Below, piece after piece: positions 47,641-58,345 of a DNA stretch of 64,000 nucleotides (the first letter of the stretch is position 1; each line of letters starts with the position of its first letter). Below the pieces are notes generated by a model. That model saw only the letters and a program-made list of their open reading frames with translations. It searched no databases and was not told the origin of the DNA. The translations under genes and the position numbers were made by a program. Origin of the DNA: Eustoma russellianum (taxonomy: Eukaryota; Streptophyta; Magnoliopsida; Gentianales; Gentianaceae); assembly GCA_036186865.1 (NCBI GenBank), contig AP025053.1:36074460-36138459 (forward strand), written 5' to 3'.

Positions 47641-48852
47641 GGGGGGGGGGGAGCATTTATGTATGCAAAGACAAGGCTTTTGTCGACTTTTGCTTTAGAA
47701 TGACAGGCTTACGTGGGTATGAAAGACAAATCAGAGGGTCCACAAACAATCCTACAGAGACGACAAATAAGCAGGAGAAGATTTATCATGTCTTGTCAGA
47801 TAATTATATTATCCACTATATGTAAACTTTACATATAATCCAAAATCATGCATGTAGCATACGTGTATATTGAAAATTGATGCACCCAAATGACCACGCT
47901 CATCCCTGAAATCCGCATGCACCTTCAATGGTTCAGATCTTTCCTTCTCTATCTTTTAAGGAGGCGTTTGGTTCGTACTTGGGTATCGGTATCAGAATCA
48001 AAATGGGTATGAAAGTGTATGAGTTTGAGAATATATGAGTTTGGACGTAAAAGTCATATTTGTTTAGTTTTGAAGTGAGAATGAATATAATTAACATTGA
48101 TGGTGTTTGTAATGTATTGGAATTGAAATGAGTATCGAAGGTGGACGACCGAAAAACTGGTCGAAAAAATTTGACCTGCCGGAATAGTGATCGGCCGCTG
48201 GCGGCGTTGACTGGCAGGGGCCTTTGACCATTGGGGGGGTGGGTGGGGTGGCGAGAGGGATGGGTTGAGGGTGGTCAAGCTCATATCATGAGACCTAGAA
48301 TACCAAAAAACGAAATCCATTAACTAATACTACAGCAACAATCCGAAACACATACCACTAATTTTAACAACCAAACAACCTATATAGGTTTGGAAGTCCC
48401 TTAATGAAGAAACTTCAACCAAAAACCCCTAATTTATTACTTATTTTTCATTTTTATACCGTTCTGTATAGAATTTGAAAATTAAATGATACATATCACA
48501 TAGTCTCTTTATATCTTAGAAGAACAATAGAAAAATATAGAGAAATATAAAGAACAGCCTCATGCACCTCGATCAACATTTTACTCATTCCGTTTGTTTT
48601 TTCCTTTCTTTTTCTTTTTTGATTTTAAGAGTAGCATATTCAATTGTCGATTATGTATTTAGATTTGCGTTTATATGTGTCTATGCATGTAGTACTACAT
48701 ATGAGACTAATATACATATATAAACGGATAGCTAAAAGATACATCAGAATATATGCTGATAGGTTCATACAGGACTATATTTTCTTTGACTCTATATACA
48801 ATTAACGACGACTAAGGAAAATTATCGGTTGGACACATTGGACTATGCTAAC
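47641..48852. other. Intergenic, 3' flank of XRI1-like gene
   Basis: A G-run follows the MITE at 47641-47651. The remainder is AT-rich with a G-rich patch near 48230-48255. No gene is supported. The part nearest 48853 is the likely 3' untranslated region of the minus-strand gene. Confidence 0.4.
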
Positions 48853-51367
48853 TCAATCTTTGGTCCGAATAATGGTAACGGTGCCTCTTCCTTGTGTATG
48901 AATTCTAGTGAGTGCCACAACTTCCTTGCCGGACAAACCTGGTCCCTCCGGAGACACTATCGGCCGGCAAGCGAATTCCCCAACTGGATGCCGGACCGGT
49001 CGAGTCGGCGGCATCAGTATCCTCTCGTTGATGTCGTTTAGTGTCACGTCCCCTTCATACCCTCCAGGCTTCACCACAGCAAATGGATACACAACCTTGG
49101 GTATCATGGATCTCTTCTTCCTCTTTTGCTCAAAATTTCCTGTGTTAAAATTGTCCATTCACACTTATTATTTTCTGTAATCTTCCCTCAATCAATGAGG
49201 AAAAAACATGATAATCATGATGTGTAAAATCAACAAGGCGGTATAGTAAATTAAAGACATAATTTTGCAGCATAACCATGTTGGCACGTACTTTCATCAT
49301 GCGTCATCCTTTCTCTTATAAATACAGAAAGGATAGGCAAGAGTATTTTCTAAGTCACTGTTTTATTACCACACCTTATGATTGGCTGTTCTCCACTTTT
49401 AGAATAAAATAAATTCAAAATTTACAATACTTAAGAGCTAAAGAAATAAAAATGGTCGTTAATTGATACATAATAATATAGGTGATAGAACTCATTAGTC
49501 AAAATTATACTATAGTATCGATTATATAGTGGAATACTTAAGCACAGTATTTCTTCAAGCCCTTGTTACATTTGAATTACAAAATCAAGCTGAATAAAAC
49601 ACGCTATCAATAATATGAAAAGATGGTATATTAAGAATAAAGCATAAAGATATATTCGAGAAAAAAAAAAAAGAGATTCTGAATGAGCAAAAGGGAAAAG
49701 AAAAGATTCCACACGAAGAAAGGAAAAGAAAAGACAAATCTAGTACATTATCAGGTTTCTTTCAGTAAGACATAAATTAAGCTTGCCACATTATATTCTT
49801 GTCTCAATAGAAAAAATAGAAAATAAAAACATCGGATCCAACAAAAGAAAAACTTTCACCCATGGTTTCTGACAATTACTTTGATTACTTAAACAATTAG
49901 CAGGCATACTTAGGATTCTAATTAATTTCACATAAGACAGGATATGTGTTCAGTACATACTGCACATGGCATCTTAATTATTAACACAAACTAATGATGT
50001 CAACAAACCTGCAAACAACAAAAAGCAATCGAGAAAAAAAAAAAAGACATAGACAATTGTTAAAACTTAGACTTACATGAGGTGAGACCGATATCTAGTC
50101 AAAATTTTAAGACAATGAATGATGATACCTAATCCTCTTATAACCTATGTATTTTATTTCAAAATGTTCGATGTATAGTAGGACAATATTTTCAACCACA
50201 AGAGAAAAACATGTCAATACAATGAGTGGTGATACTTCATCCTTTTATAACCCATGATGTCAATACAATGAGTGGTGATACTTCATCCTTTTATAACCCA
50301 TGTATTTTATCTCAGGACAATATTCTGGACAAGAAGAGAAAAACAGATCAATAATTGCGAGTTCAATAGATAAAAAGAATCTTCACATAATTATTTGCAT
50401 GTCTTAGACATATAGTCTAGGAATTTAAAACAAAAAAACAAATAAAGTAGGTCAAATTTCTGCTTTTTTGACTATTTCACTGAACATGTTTATTTTAATA
50501 TATGAAGAAAGAGAGCCAGAGATAGAGAGAGAAAGAGACCTGCAGCAGAAGGAAAAATGGAACGTAGGGTTTCTTTATCACAAGAAGACTTGGTGTTAAC
50601 TAAGCCTTTGTTGAAACATGACGATGCTTCAAAAGTTTGATCACTATTTGATCTTTCTTCTTCTGAAGATTTTGCTTCTGGAAAAATTGATATTTCTCCA
50701 CTGTTTCTGCTAAATAATTCACCTGCCAAATATTCGTAAAAAGTAGATGAATTCAATACAAATGATTACAGATTTCCATAACACATTAACAAATTCCGAA
50801 ATTCAAACCTGAAGTGCTGTCACTCTTGGTCACGATCTGGCTCAAATAGTCGTAATTCTCGAGATAGTTCATGGAACAATCCGAATTACACAAATTCTGC
50901 AAGAAATCTAAGGATTAATGAAATCCAAAAGAAAGGATAATGCAGTTGAATAATTACCAGAATCCTAACGAATGCGTGACTTCAATTGTAGGATAAATCC
51001 AGATATGTCTTACATGATGGAGAAACAATTGGGTAGGATCACTTTTGTTGCAGAATTCCAAACGTCTTCTTTTAGAACTGAACTCAAGCAAAGCATCTTG
51101 GAGATACCCAGATGAAAAATCCGACTGATCAAGCTGTGTAAAAATGGGTGGAGTGCTCTCCATAACTGAGAATTTTAAAAAAAAAAGACAGAAAAACATG
51201 AGAAAATAAAGTGGTGGAAAAGGAGAGAGAAATCAAAGGGACAAGATGAGGAGATTAAAACTGAAGTATGTACAAAGAGACATGTCTCCAAGGTTGTGGA
51301 AGTCGAAGTCTAGAGGAGAAGAAGTGAAGTGTAGGTCGTTGCAGGGAATTGAGTGAAGATCACCCAT
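48853..51367 (-). CDS. XRI1-like protein (X-ray induced 1 family)
   Basis: XRI1-family proteins are small plant nuclear proteins. Arabidopsis XRI1 is induced by ionising radiation and is needed in meiosis and pollen; the biochemical role is not settled. Exons in transcript order on the minus strand: 51367-51274, 51165-51014, 50896-50809, 50722-50540, 49139-48853. All junctions are GT-AG with matching phases, giving 267 aa. Exon 2 contains S-T-P-P-I-F, F-S-S-G-Y-L-Q-D-A-L-L-E-F and S-K-R-R-R-L, a likely nuclear signal. Exon 5 carries the family core: K-R-K-K-R, Y-P-F-A-V-V-K-P-G-G, G-D-V-T-L-N-D-I-N-E-R-I, and the ending V-T-I-I-R-T-K-D. The first exon adds 31 residues. A second Met at the start of exon 2 (51163) would give 235 aa. 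Intron 4 is 1.4 kb and carries local repeats. Confidence 0.85.
50100..50345. repeat. Tandem repeats in XRI1-like intron 4
   Basis: A 46-bp unit starting ATGTCAATACAATGAGTGGT is present at 50211 and again at 50257, nearly identical. A more diverged copy, including CAATGAATGATGATACCT and a shared downstream AGAGAAAAAC block, starts near 50111. The array therefore grew in at least two steps. Confidence 0.85.
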
Positions 51368-51554
51368 TCTTCTTTACACACTATTCAAAGCAAGATGTTC
51401 CTCTACTACATTGGTTGGTATTTAAAGAGTTTACAAAAGTCATCTCCAGTCCTTGTCGTTAGCAGACATATTTCTCATAGAACAAAAGCTCATTCTATGG
51501 TTTTGAGGTTTGTACTTTATAAACCCCAAAGAGCATTGTGTATAATGTAAATCA

Positions 51555-51740
51555 GGAATTCAACGATCAACTATATTGGATGAGGACTTACGCAGTGACC
51601 CACACAAGTTGTCACCCACAAACTAGGCATTCGGCCTAGCAACAGTGTAACACACATATTATGCGTGTTCCTGGAATCGAACTCTTGACCTCTTGGAGCA
51701 AATCCTAACCCGAGTAACAATTGAGCTATACCCTAGATGC
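51555..51740 (-). mobile_element. tRNA-derived SINE, reverse orientation
   Basis: On the minus strand it reads TATAGCTCAATTGTTACTCGGG (A-box region), then GGTCAAGAGTTCGATTCC (B-box), TGCTAGGCCGAATG and GGTCACTGCGTAAG, all in the order seen in the SINE at 23138-23404. It lies 190 bp upstream of the XRI1-like start codon, outside the coding exons. No clear target duplication was found. Confidence 0.75.
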
Positions 51741-52494
51741 AGACGTTTCTCAAAGTCTGTGTGTGTGTGTATATGCTGAGCTCTAGCCTAAATGGTACAA
51801 TATGCATAGATCAAGGAAAATTCTCTTTATGGTGCAAACAGTCAAGCTAGCTAAAGATCTCCTAAATCGTTTGTGTATGATCTTATATTCGGTTAAGTAA
51901 GATCATGCGGCGTATGTCTACTTGAAATGAACTAAATGTACGTGACATGGTTTTATTAAATACTATAGAGAATAAGACAATTTAATGGACTACTAGATCT
52001 CATACGTTTACGACAAGTTACATTATCTCAAAAGCATGCTAGCACTTCTCCTAAATATAAAATATCTCCGATTTAAATTTTACCAGCAACAGATAAGGGT
52101 TATGTAACTTATGTTTATCAAATACTTATATTCTATTGTTTCTGTAGAAGAAATTGGATTTTTTTCCCCGAAGCGGTTGATTCAATTTCTTGATTTCGAA
52201 CGGTTACAGGTATTGTGACTTTTTTCCTTTAGCATATCATAGAGTATCTAATTAGTGGATGAGGAGATTTTTTCACTTATAGCGCATACCATCATCTTCT
52301 GTTACCTTTTTTTTTCTGAGACAAATATAAACATCTAAAACTTGGGGAAATATACACGCAAATGCAAATGCTACATGTTACGATATGTCACATGCATTTG
52401 GTACATCCAAATGTTTGGTGAACAATATTCAACTCTTAAGACATGCACTTAAATATGGAAATCTTCATGTCCTTGCCATTTTATACTAACTAAC
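51741..52494. other. Intergenic, nothing recognised
   Basis: AT-rich DNA with no supportable gene or repeat boundary. Confidence 0.5.
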
Positions 52495-53050
52495 TAACAA
52501 CAACAATCATACCCAGTATATCCCACTGACATCACAAGCTACCGCTAGAGTCTGGAGAATGTGAGAGTCATACAAACAATATCTCCATCGCAAGAGATAG
52601 AGAGGTTGCTTCCAATGAGACCTCCGGCTCTTTATGTACATGCACATATGTCATAATAATAGGAATATGTACTAGTGAATAGATTTTATTAAACATACCC
52701 AGAAGTCTTCCGATATTATAGTCATAACAGTGGATATGCACAAAGAGTTGAAAGACAGACCGAAACAAAAATGTGCAAAGTTAACCTAAAGTGTACATGC
52801 TATCTAATCCTCTAAGTATGCTCCCTATAACCTGCCTACCCCTCCTTAATCTTAATCCTCTGTCTTTATGAACTCCTATCCTGGACCATATCCCCAGAGA
52901 GATGCAACTCTAGTAAGTTATGATTAATCTGCTCATCCCACGTTAGTTTGATCCTGCCTTTACTCCTCTTTCTTTTACCGTGAGATTTAATTCCTCTGAC
53001 AGTCGCCGTTGTCAGTCTTCTCTTGACATGCCCAAACTATTTTATATTAT
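52495..53050 (-). mobile_element. RTE LINE 3' portion, reverse orientation
   Basis: On the minus strand, the order of blocks from about 53045 down matches 18535-19120 of the RTE relic: TTTGGGCATGTCAAG, then GATGAGCAGAT, TTGCATCTCTC and TGGTCCAGGATAGGAGTTCA, and finally GTCTCATTGGAAGC and GTGGGATATACTGGG with a (GTT)n tail at 52495-52505. It is 5'-truncated inside the C-terminal coding part and has stop codons. Confidence 0.8.
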
Positions 53051-55700
53051 ACTCCCGTATTGATTTTTCATACGGCAATATAGTCACTTGGTCTCATTTT
53101 TTTTTTACCGAACAAGTATATCACAAAAAAATAAAAAAGGAAAAGGGCAATTAAGATTTAAAGTGCCAAACAATATGATTTATTTGGAAAAATCGCAGCA
53201 GTCAACTGGCAGCAGGACAGGAAAAAGAAGATATGATTATAGGGATTCGTGAAAATTGGGTTACTGCGAATTTTCCTATTTAAATTTTGGTAATTATAGT
53301 TAGTGGGGTAAGGTATGTGGGGAACTAAATTATGATATCAAGTTTTTGGACTCTAAGGCAATACATGAAGGACAATGGAACATGCTTCAGAGACAGAATT
53401 CAAATTCAGCTTTTTTTCCTTTTTCTTTTTTTATTCTATTTTTTTATAGCCATTCTGATATCAACTGCTTTACTTTTGGTTTTCTTGTGGGGGTGACTTT
53501 TTCTTTACCTCCTTTGTCCTGTGGGGTCCTCGTTATCCCATGCCACCTTTGAAATCTTTTGAGGGTTTCTTTGGGTATTATAGTCATTTTGGTAGGACCA
53601 CATAATGGCATGCTGTGTTCGGCCAAACGGGTCGGCCAGGTGAACGGAAGTGAGGTATAAGAAGGCGAAAATCTTTTTAGTTAGGTTAGGAGTCGCAAAA
53701 ACATTTTCTTGTATAAAGTATAAAATAAGACGAAAACAGTCTCTTGTATAAAGTATAAAGTAATACTACGTATATTAAATCGTGAAACGATTTAGTCTCT
53801 CTTCAGATCTTGTACAAATATGTGAGCTTAGTACACCGAAAACACACTTTTTCTTATAACCAAGTAAATCAGACCATGTCATAAACATATATTAGAGATT
53901 TTGGAATATATAAGGCATGCGTCATTACATTGTAGTGGTTTTAGAATATTATATGACGTACATTTGTGTTCCATAAGTTTGTCTAAATTGGTACGTTGTA
54001 GATGTATATATATAGTTTGTATTGCATGTACGCTTTGTTAGTAACGAAATAGATAATACAGTTATCTAGGGTATAAATAGATATTCCAGGTAAGAAACAT
54101 TATCTAAATTTCTACTCAACAAATTTTAAGAAAAAAGGAAATAATTGTCGTCTTATTGTGGAGGGAAAAAGAAACAATATAATCATTTTAACTTTTAAAG
54201 GTCAGATTCATATTTTATCCTAATCGTAACTTCTAATGACTTTGTTGTATGCCATCTAGGACATCTATTATATCCCAACGACAACAAAAACTATCAGTAA
54301 ATTCTGATAAAGATGAAAATCAGTCAAACAATACTTCAACCTACAACGAATAAATTCGAATGTCGCTATTGTTTATGTTGCAAGCCATAAACATTATTAA
54401 ATAGTTAAATGGGACACAAATAAGAGCTGCTTTTATATATATGGGTTTTTTTTTCCTGGAGGAAATATATGGTCGCTTTAAATGATTGTTTTTCATATAA
54501 AATTTAACGAAAATTTAAGATGAAATTTAGTTGTATCCGTGAAATCCGGTTAAAAATTTCACAGACCACTAACTTTTATGGGCTTGTTAAATTGGGGTTG
54601 ACCCAATCAATAACCCGTCTTACGAGTAAAAAAAGAAGCCCATTTATCAAGACAAGAGGAAAAGAGTGTACCTTCTAACTGGACCAAGGCTGAAATTAGA
54701 AACACGTCAGGAAAAAAAAGTGGAATTAGAAAAGTAGAGATGTTGTGTCACAATTTGATTTTAATACACATAATATCATCCTATCTCATAAATGAAATGT
54801 AGCATATTATGTTATAAAAGATTTTATTCCAAATTATAATGTTTTTAGATGTTTGTGCAGGCGCTGTGAAACCCACAGTTAAGTTTTGAATCATTCAACG
54901 CATCGAAGTTTTGATACACTCATCATATTTAAGTACTCTTTCACGATATCATTAAGCCCAAATTCATTTAGATGTTTCAATCAAGCAATACAATAAATGT
55001 AAGTAATGAAGTCAAGTCAAAAAAAAAAAAATACTCCTCCAATCTCAAAAATAATATAATCACGGTTCGACTCTACCACAGTTCAAAAATAAACTAATGA
55101 TAATAGTTTTAAAATAAGGTTTCTGTTGCATTTATTCACTTTATATACATTTGTGACAAAGTCATTCTTCTCCCAAGGTCCAATCATTTCATAAGTCCTC
55201 GTAAGAAAATCACTGAGCTACAAATGCATGTGTTTATAATTGTCAATCACATCAATTACACACATAAATTTGAGTAATCATCATACAGCTCTATCTACTG
55301 TTCTTGATGTTAATTTAATAGATTTTCTATTTACTATTTTCTCATCTAGAAAATACTCTGCAAAGATTGAATTTGATTGAAGTTGATTCGGTTACCTTAT
55401 GAGCTTTCTCAAACCTACGGTCAAACAACTTCAAAGACATTTATACAAATACTCTTGTGACAAGTGAAGTTACATTTGTGTTCAACATAATGGAAGAATC
55501 TATTAGATTTGCCCAAACAAAAAGAGGGAAAGAGCACGAATGTTGAGACAGACTGAACTCATACCATCTTTATACAGGCAACATCAGTCTACATATATAA
55601 AACTTGTCAACTTTATTGAGATCATGTACATATTACCACAACACTCTTGTTTCCCTGCAGGAGAAAAGGGGGACCGGAAATGCTAATTTTCAGCATGGGA
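53051..55700. other. Intergenic with one decayed RTE tail
   Basis: No gene supported. The minus strand at about 54265-54375 shows the RTE tail phrase (TAGTTTTTGTTGTCGTTGGG, ATTGTTTGACTG). The rest is AT-rich. The last stretch, from about 55560, is the likely 3' untranslated region of the USP gene. Confidence 0.45.
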
Positions 55701-57046
55701 CTAAGGCATTTTCACAATCAAAACAGGGCACTTCACATGATGTGCACAGTGACTGCTCACACTCCCAAGAAATGCCCTGCAATTTGCAATGAAACCACTC
55801 AGTTTATAATTCTTTCCCTTCATATGGTACTTAATTCAAAAAAAAAAAAAAACATCCTATATAATATGATTTATACCTTTCCGGTGCACTAGGCTCTCAC
55901 GTTTGCGCAGGAGCCAGAGAGGTTGTAATCTGATGTACGCAGCTTTACCTTACACTTTGTGCAAAAGGTTGTTTCCACGTCTTGAACCCGTGACCTCAAC
56001 GTCACAGAGCAGCAAACCTTACCGGTTGTTCTAAGTCCCGCAACCTTACCCGTTTCAATTTTATTTATGGATTGTTTAGTCTTTTAGAATCTGAAGATGC
56101 AATACTGGGGAGAATGAAGGACGCTTAGCCACTCACTTTTGACATTAGCTAACAATATTCCCTCAAATATGTTGTACACTAAAAGAAGTCCAAAAGCTCA
56201 AAGTTACAAGATGCAGGACAAATTTCAACTTCATGTCGTAACCCTTCCACAAAGTTTTTCTATATTTCGCATATATGTTGCACTAAAATTTGTTATTTTT
56301 AAGTAAACATGTTGCATTAAGATTATTCAAAACATAAAAAAACATGTAACATAGAGCAGGACTATATAAACAATACTAGTAACTTAATAAGGCATCTAGA
56401 TCCAACCTCTTGAAGAGACCGTAGCCGTGACTTCCCATGACTAGCAAATCAACATTGCACTTCTCCGCCACTTCACAAATCACGTCCCTTGGATCTCCAT
56501 GTTCTATTAGTGTTTCCACCTTAACCTGTAAATGTGATATTCGTGTATGATATAAATCAATAAATGAATAATAGTTTATTATTATCTTAGATCATTTGGG
56601 CTGCCTTTTTTATGTTATAATTTTGTCATTGACAATATTTGCACGGCAGTAACAGAAGGGGGAAATTAATGGAAATTTTACATGATGCAAATCTTTACAG
56701 AGGCCCTTTGCTTTCCCTAGAACAGTGTGTGCAACTTCATTGCCATACCTCTCCATGGAAGCCACCACATCAGAAGAAAATACATATCCTTGTAAAAGAA
56801 AAAAAGAAGCAAATTAAATAAATATCATTTATATATGGAATTCCAAAATAGCCCACCTATGCCTTGATGAAGCTCACCTGAGGCATCCATGGAGGAAAAG
56901 AAAACTTGAGGAGGCTTAGCATAAAGAAGGATGAGGGTATCCTTGGAATTGATATGGATTACATTGTTGAGGCACCATGACAATGCATAGCTGCTCTCTT
57001 CTCCTTCATCCACCGCTACCAGAATCTTCCTTTCAGTTTCTGCCAT
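55701..57046 (-). CDS. Universal stress protein, USPA domain
   Basis: Small soluble ATP-binding USPA-domain protein of the plant type. Relatives are induced by drought, salt, hypoxia and ABA, but a specific function is not known for most. Exons in transcript order: 57046-56878, 56788-56682, 56525-56407, 55776-55701. Splice sites are GT-AG with matching phases, giving 156 aa, the family's usual length. The N-terminus K-I-L-V-A-V-D-E is strand 1 with the nucleotide-binding Asp. The nucleotide-binding signature G-x2-G-x9-G-S is intact: Gly123, Gly126, Gly136, Ser137, spanning the junction of exons 3 and 4. The C-terminus C-P-V-L-I-V-K is the final strand. Intron 3 contains an Au-type SINE. A foldback MITE with G-box cores lies 160 bp upstream of the start, and the sequence around the start codon is duplicated upstream. 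No signal peptide. Confidence 0.95.
55880..56045 (-). mobile_element. Au-type SINE in USP intron 3
   Basis: In reverse orientation on the plus strand it shows CCGGTGCACTAGGCTC, TGCGCAGG, TACGCAGCTTTACC, CACTTTGTGCAAAAGG and GAACCCGTGACCTCAACGTCAC. This is the Au-SINE body and B-box reversed. It therefore lies in sense orientation relative to the USP gene, within the 630-bp intron 3. It is better preserved than the copies at 4370-4612 and 32440-32640. Confidence 0.85.
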
Positions 57047-57160
57047 CCACTAATTTTACTCCTCAATTTTACCCAAAAAAGAAAGAAAATACAGTAGAAG
57101 AAAGAAAGAAAATACAGAATCTTCTTTCTGCTATTCACTAATTTTATTCCTCAATCTCCA
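57047..57160 (-). repeat. Duplicated start-codon region in the USP leader
   Basis: On the minus strand, GAGGAGTAAAATTAGTGG ATGGCAGAAA…GAAGATTCTG around the USP start is preceded by a diverged copy, GAGGAATAAAATTAGTGA ATAGCAGAAAGAAGATTCTG (about 57155-57115). In the upstream copy the ATG has become ATA. Between them is a short AAAGAAAGAAAATACAG direct repeat. The start at 57046 is therefore the only usable one. Confidence 0.75.
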
Positions 57161-57205
57161 CAGCGATGGGTTGATGGTCTTATTAGTATAAAACCTCTTA
57201 TAACG

Positions 57206-57386
57206 GGGATGAGATCTCCTCACCACGCGGTGAGTCACCGCGCGACCCAGGACGCGACACGTGGCATCAGTAGCGGGTGTGAGGCTGGATGAGGGTACCC
57301 TCATCCAGCCTCACCACCCCTCCTTTTTGCCACGTGTCGCGCGGTCACGCACGCGGTAAGGGGGAGCGGTGAGGGGAGCCTATCCC
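57206..57386. mobile_element. Foldback MULE-type MITE, copy C (181 bp), in USP promoter
   Basis: It starts GGGATGAGATCTCCTCACC; the right end in reverse complement reads GGGATAGGCTCCCCTCACC. It is flanked by an exact 9-bp duplication, CTTATAACG, at 57197-57205 and 57387-57395. The centre (57279-57314) is a perfect 36-bp palindrome, unusually well preserved. G-box cores CACGTG lie at 57258-57263 (in ACACGTGGC, an ABRE-type context) and 57331-57336. The least decayed of the three copies and probably the youngest. It is 160 bp upstream of the USP ATG. Confidence 0.9.
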
Positions 57387-57395
57387 CTTATAACG

Positions 57396-58059
57396 AGAAA
57401 CAAAATACAGGCTCTTTCAACTCGAATCGCCCAATTCTTTCTTTCTCAGTACTTGTACCGCGTCCTTAAGTAGTCAATGTTCCCTTTTCCCCCACCCACC
57501 ATTCTTATTCTACAGGAAAAGGTTAATACCTATGGTCCCTAAGACTTCAACATCTATGGTTACTACAAATTAAACCAGCAATTTTTTAATCTAATTGGGT
57601 CAGATACAATGCCATAGTCATTACTGTCCCAGACACTAGTAAAACAACCACGCTATGCGTGTCTTGATTTAAACATATTTCGAAGCAATGTCCTAATTCG
57701 AATACCAACTGAACTATCACACGAAAGCTAATTCGTTTCCACATTAGCTTGTCCCAAAGTGTTAGTATCGTTTCAAAAAACAAAAATACATTAGTAACTT
57801 AAAAATTTCTATATGCTATTGTCATAATGAATGAGAAAGAAAGATACTTTAACAAATATATAATACAACTACATTGTCACATCACTATTATGTGGATGTG
57901 CATTAATAAGTAAAAAATTTTAATAATATTTTCATCATTAATATTGTAAATAATATACGAGAAAGAAAGATGATCTAAAATAATAACATAATAGACATAT
58001 TGTATCAAATATATATTTCGTCAATATCTTGTTAGTATTTTATAAAACTCTTGGTCAAG
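57396..58059. other. Intergenic with a possible SINE remnant
   Basis: At about 57640-57720 the minus strand resembles the tRNA-derived SINE head (CAGTTGGTATTCGAATTAGG then ACATTGCTTCGAAATATG), but the B-box is not clearly preserved. No gene supported. Confidence 0.35.
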
Positions 58060-58345
58060 TTAACTAGATTTTCCATTTCCTTTTCCAATATAATAAAGTC
58101 TCTTCCTTGACTTTGGAATATGATGGAATAAAGCAAAATGATCACTAAATTGAATGCGCTTCTTATATTGTGAAGTAGCAGTTGATCGACACAGCTTGAA
58201 ACAATTTTTATTATGTGTTATCGGAAAACAATTTATGTGTATTTCTAACACATAAATATAGTCTGACTCCCATATTCCTTCATAAACAAGAGCGTCTAAA
58301 ATAATGGATAATGTTGTTCTCGTCGTCGTCTTTGTCAAGTTAACT
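58060..58345. repeat. Dispersed repeat of unknown class, copy 2
   Basis: Same ordered blocks as 42510-42860 (TTTCCATTTCC, TTTGGAATATGATGGAATAAA, TGCGCTTCTTATATTG, GTTGATCGACACA, TTCTAACACA, GGATAATGTTGTT) but with a single 42-bp unit rather than the duplicated one. The tail is followed by CGTCGTCG. Confidence 0.65.

Noticed and set aside
53346..53640. Open frames on both strands near 53.5 kb as a small gene
   Set aside because: Low-complexity T-rich sequence with no conserved motif or splice structure.
57279..57314. Perfect palindrome as a transcription terminator or origin
   Set aside because: It is the symmetric centre of a foldback MITE with a 9-bp target duplication. Bacterial-type terminators do not apply in this nuclear plant context.
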